A DNA stretch of 46,894 nucleotides from JAWUWD01 sp034112085 (GTDB lineage Bacteria; Bacteroidota; Bacteroidia; Cytophagales; Cyclobacteriaceae), in assembly GCA_034112085.1 (NCBI GenBank), contig JAWUWD010000004.1:1-46894 (forward strand), read 5' to 3'. Every line of letters begins with the position of its first letter. Positions within the stretch are counted from its first letter, which is position 1. A program made the position numbers and the translations under genes. Positions 44,735-46,894 of this stretch are shown piece after piece. The notes under the pieces are model-generated. The model saw only the letters and a list, made by a program, of their open reading frames with translations, searched no databases and was not told where the DNA came from.

Positions 44735-44852
44735 GCAGCCTCACTTATTGTGATACTATTCAATAAGGAAAAGCATAATTTCTCCTAACATCTATGTTAA
44801 ACCTCTTCATAGTTAATCATATGAAATCTTGAGATAAAATAAATCAACACCT

Positions 44853-46841
44853 ATGAAAAACTATTTTTTACTTTTAATAGGCATGCTTTTTATAGCATGT
44901 AGCTCTTCTGAAAACACAGTAGAGTATAGCTTGAAAAATTACACAGTGTACATGCGAGGCAATAAAGCAGGGACACAAACCAGCCGGTTTGCAGATGGAG
45001 CCTATAGCTATACTTTCGAATACAATGACAGGGGAAGAGGACCTAATATTAAGCAGAGTATTACACTTAATGATCAAAGTAGTATTTCTTCTTTGGAAAT
45101 CAGTGGGGTCAATTATTTAAAAGATACTATTTCTGAGAATTTCAAAATTGAAAATGGAAAAGCATTTTGGGAGAGCTCATCAGAAAAAGGGAGCAATAGT
45201 CTTGACGAAAACACTTTTTATGCCAGTATTAATGGCTCATTAGGAGATACTGAATTGTTGATAAGAAAACTGCTTTCAACTCAAGACCATGTTGTAAACT
45301 TATACCCTAGTGGAGCTGTTGAAATATCGAATATTGATGAGTTAACTATTGATAATAATCAACTAAGATTAATAGAAATGACTGGTTTAGGATTTACTCC
45401 AAACTATGTTTGGATAGACGCTGACGATAGGGTTTTCGCTTCGGTATCTTCATGGCTTACTATTATTGAAGAAGAAAATAATTCATTGACTGAGCAGCTA
45501 CTTGAAATTCAAACAAAAAAGGAAAACACTTTTTATAAATCACTTGCCGAAAGTTTAACAGAAATACCCGAAGGAAAGATCATCATTAAAAATACCAATG
45601 TATTCGATTCAAACTCTGGTGAAATATTGCCTAATAAGACAGTAGTTGTTAATGGCAACACAATTGAGGCTGTGTTATCCGAAATTGAAACTATCCCTGA
45701 GCAAGCAACAGTTATTGATGGCACAGGCAAAACCTTACTTCCCGGTTTGTTCGACAACCATTGTCATGTAACACGTTCTGATGGCCTTATGCATCTAGCG
45801 GCAGGTGTGACCTCAATAAGGGATATGGCAAACTCTCGTGAACTCATTGAAATGAGAAAAGAATTTAATCAAAATATAAATATTGGCCCTCGCGTGGTGA
45901 CTATGGCTGGTTTTATTGATCAAAAAGGCCCATTTTCTGGTCCAGGATTGACAATCACAAATGTTGATGAAGGCATCAAGGCAATTGAAGATTATGCCAA
46001 AGACGGTTATCATCAAATAAAATTATATAGTTCCATTGATCCTTCCTGGGTAAAACCTATGGCTGTAAAAGCCCATGAATTGGGATTGAAATTGAGTGGA
46101 CATATACCTGCACATATGCTTGCAGAAGATGCCATTGCAGATGGCTTTGATGAAATTCAACATGTAAACATGATTGTTTTAAACTTTCTATCAGACGCTA
46201 TAGATACACGGACGCCAAAGCGATTTTCTGAAGTAGCAGCCCATGCCTATAAACTTGATTTGAAGAGTGAGAAATTTCAAAACTTTGTAAACCTTCTTAA
46301 GGAAAAGGATATTGAATTGGATCCTACAGTTTCTTTTTTTGAAGGCATGTTCACCTCTAAAGCAGATGAGCCTGATCCACAATTTGAGATGATTCTCGAC
46401 CGCCTTCCAATCCAAGTTCAGAGAACTTTCTATGGGGTTGGATTACCGATTCCTGAAGGCGAGGAGGAAAATTATAAAGCCTCTTTTTATAAATTATTAG
46501 ATATCATCAAAGTATTACATGATCAAGGAGTCACTATTCTACCAGGCACAGATGCAATGGTTGGATTTGGATTACATACTGAGTTAGAGAATTATGTAAG
46601 AGCAGGTATTCCTGCTGGTGAGGTTTTGAAATTGGCGACCATTACTTCTGCAAAAGCAACTTGGATAGATGATAAACTGGGTTCTATAGAAGTAGGGAAG
46701 CTTGCAGACCTGATTCTGGTTGATGGAAATCCGGTAGAGAATATCAGCGATATCAGACGTGTAGAACTAACAATCAAAGATGGAAGAATCTACAATCCAA
46801 AAGATTTAAATAATGCGATAGGTATTAAACATTACGAATAG
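44853..46841 (+). CDS. Amidohydrolase-family lipoprotein
   Basis: 662 residues. A lipobox (LFIAC, C16) predicts an envelope lipoprotein. Residues about 20-235 form an N-terminal region of beta-rich character with no recognised family. The amidohydrolase part runs from about 240 to the end: LLPGLFDNHCHV gives metal ligands H303 and H305, K390 in HQIKLYSS is a candidate carboxylated lysine, H417 in LSGHIPAH and H437 in IQHVNM follow, and the D of LPGTDAMVGFG completes the site. The C-terminal SIEVGKLADLILVDGNPV closes the beta-sandwich, as in imidazolonepropionase/prolidase-like amidohydrolases. Substrate unknown; exported members are often dipeptidases or imidazolonepropionase-related. 118 nt after the DoxX gene. 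Confidence 0.85.
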   Translation: MKNYFLLLIGMLFIACSSSENTVEYSLKNYTVYMRGNKAGTQTSRFADGAYSYTFEYNDRGRGPNIKQSITLNDQSSISSLEISGVNYLKDTISENFKIENGKAFWESSSEKGSNSLDENTFYASINGSLGDTELLIRKLLSTQDHVVNLYPSGAVEISNIDELTIDNNQLRLIEMTGLGFTPNYVWIDADDRVFASVSSWLTIIEEENNSLTEQLLEIQTKKENTFYKSLAESLTEIPEGKIIIKNTNVFDSNSGEILPNKTVVVNGNTIEAVLSEIETIPEQATVIDGTGKTLLPGLFDNHCHVTRSDGLMHLAAGVTSIRDMANSRELIEMRKEFNQNINIGPRVVTMAGFIDQKGPFSGPGLTITNVDEGIKAIEDYAKDGYHQIKLYSSIDPSWVKPMAVKAHELGLKLSGHIPAHMLAEDAIADGFDEIQHVNMIVLNFLSDAIDTRTPKRFSEVAAHAYKLDLKSEKFQNFVNLLKEKDIELDPTVSFFEGMFTSKADEPDPQFEMILDRLPIQVQRTFYGVGLPIPEGEEENYKASFYKLLDIIKVLHDQGVTILPGTDAMVGFGLHTELENYVRAGIPAGEVLKLATITSAKATWIDDKLGSIEVGKLADLILVDGNPVENISDIRRVELTIKDGRIYNPKDLNNAIGIKHYE

Positions 46842-46894
46842 GAGTGTTTCACCGATAAAAATCAGAGATATTCAAAGGAATATTTAGACAATAA

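Overview
The window is an AT-rich, densely coding chromosomal segment from a member of the Bacteroidota, probably a marine Cytophagales-like lineage. The evidence is the recurring Bacteroidota promoter layout (TTTG, 19 bp, TAnnTTTG, e.g. 108-138 and 20997-21027), the weak or absent Shine-Dalgarno sequences, and the gene types: TPR-CHAT protein, long-form urocanate hydratase, short homogentisate dioxygenase and bestrophin. The genus assignment is inference. I see no phage genes, insertion sequences, CRISPR arrays, rRNA or tRNA, so this is a metabolic and housekeeping region rather than a genomic island.

Layout. 1-94 is the tail of a universal stress protein. 95-4950 is a methionine operon: promoter, SAM-I riboswitch, intrinsic terminator, an O-acylhomoserine sulfhydrylase, and one very large gene fusing homoserine acyltransferase, aspartate kinase and homoserine dehydrogenase. 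5139-9171 (minus strand) holds a histidine kinase/OmpR-type response regulator pair, followed by a secreted retropepsin-like protease and a secreted protein with two beta-sandwich repeats. Four helically phased AGATGT boxes lie in front of the protease gene. 9466-15524 (minus) is a tyrosine/homogentisate degradation operon (amino acid dehydrogenase, hmgA, hpd, fahA, flavin-reductase-like protein) with a divergent Lrp/AsnC regulator. 16240-20980 (minus) is hutH-hutU-hutI, divergent from a LysR regulator, with overlapping promoters and an inverted-repeat operator candidate between them. 21993-27421 carries a methyltransferase, apaG, ung, adenine deaminase and typA. 27482-34991 (minus) carries a TPR-CHAT caspase-like protein, a penicillin-acylase-family enzyme and a voltage-gated-type K+ channel. 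35095-38325 (minus) is a fused MutA-MutB methylmalonyl-CoA mutase with a perfect 26-bp palindrome before its start. 38460-39509 is a bestrophin channel. 39833-46841 (plus) carries a histidine kinase with four near-identical tandem PAS units, a TPR lipoprotein, a DoxX protein and an amidohydrolase lipoprotein.

How the genes work together. The first operon encodes all but one step (aspartate-semialdehyde dehydrogenase, not seen here) from aspartate to homocysteine on two polypeptides under SAM control. The tyrosine and histidine modules are amino-acid catabolic operons giving fumarate plus acetoacetate and formiminoglutamate. The mutase would feed propionyl-CoA carbon to succinyl-CoA. The parts that look least described are the two-component/retropepsin/double beta-sandwich module with its phased operator, the trifunctional methionine-pathway fusion, and the palindrome at the fused mutase gene. 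All functions are read from sequence motifs only; no database search was run.
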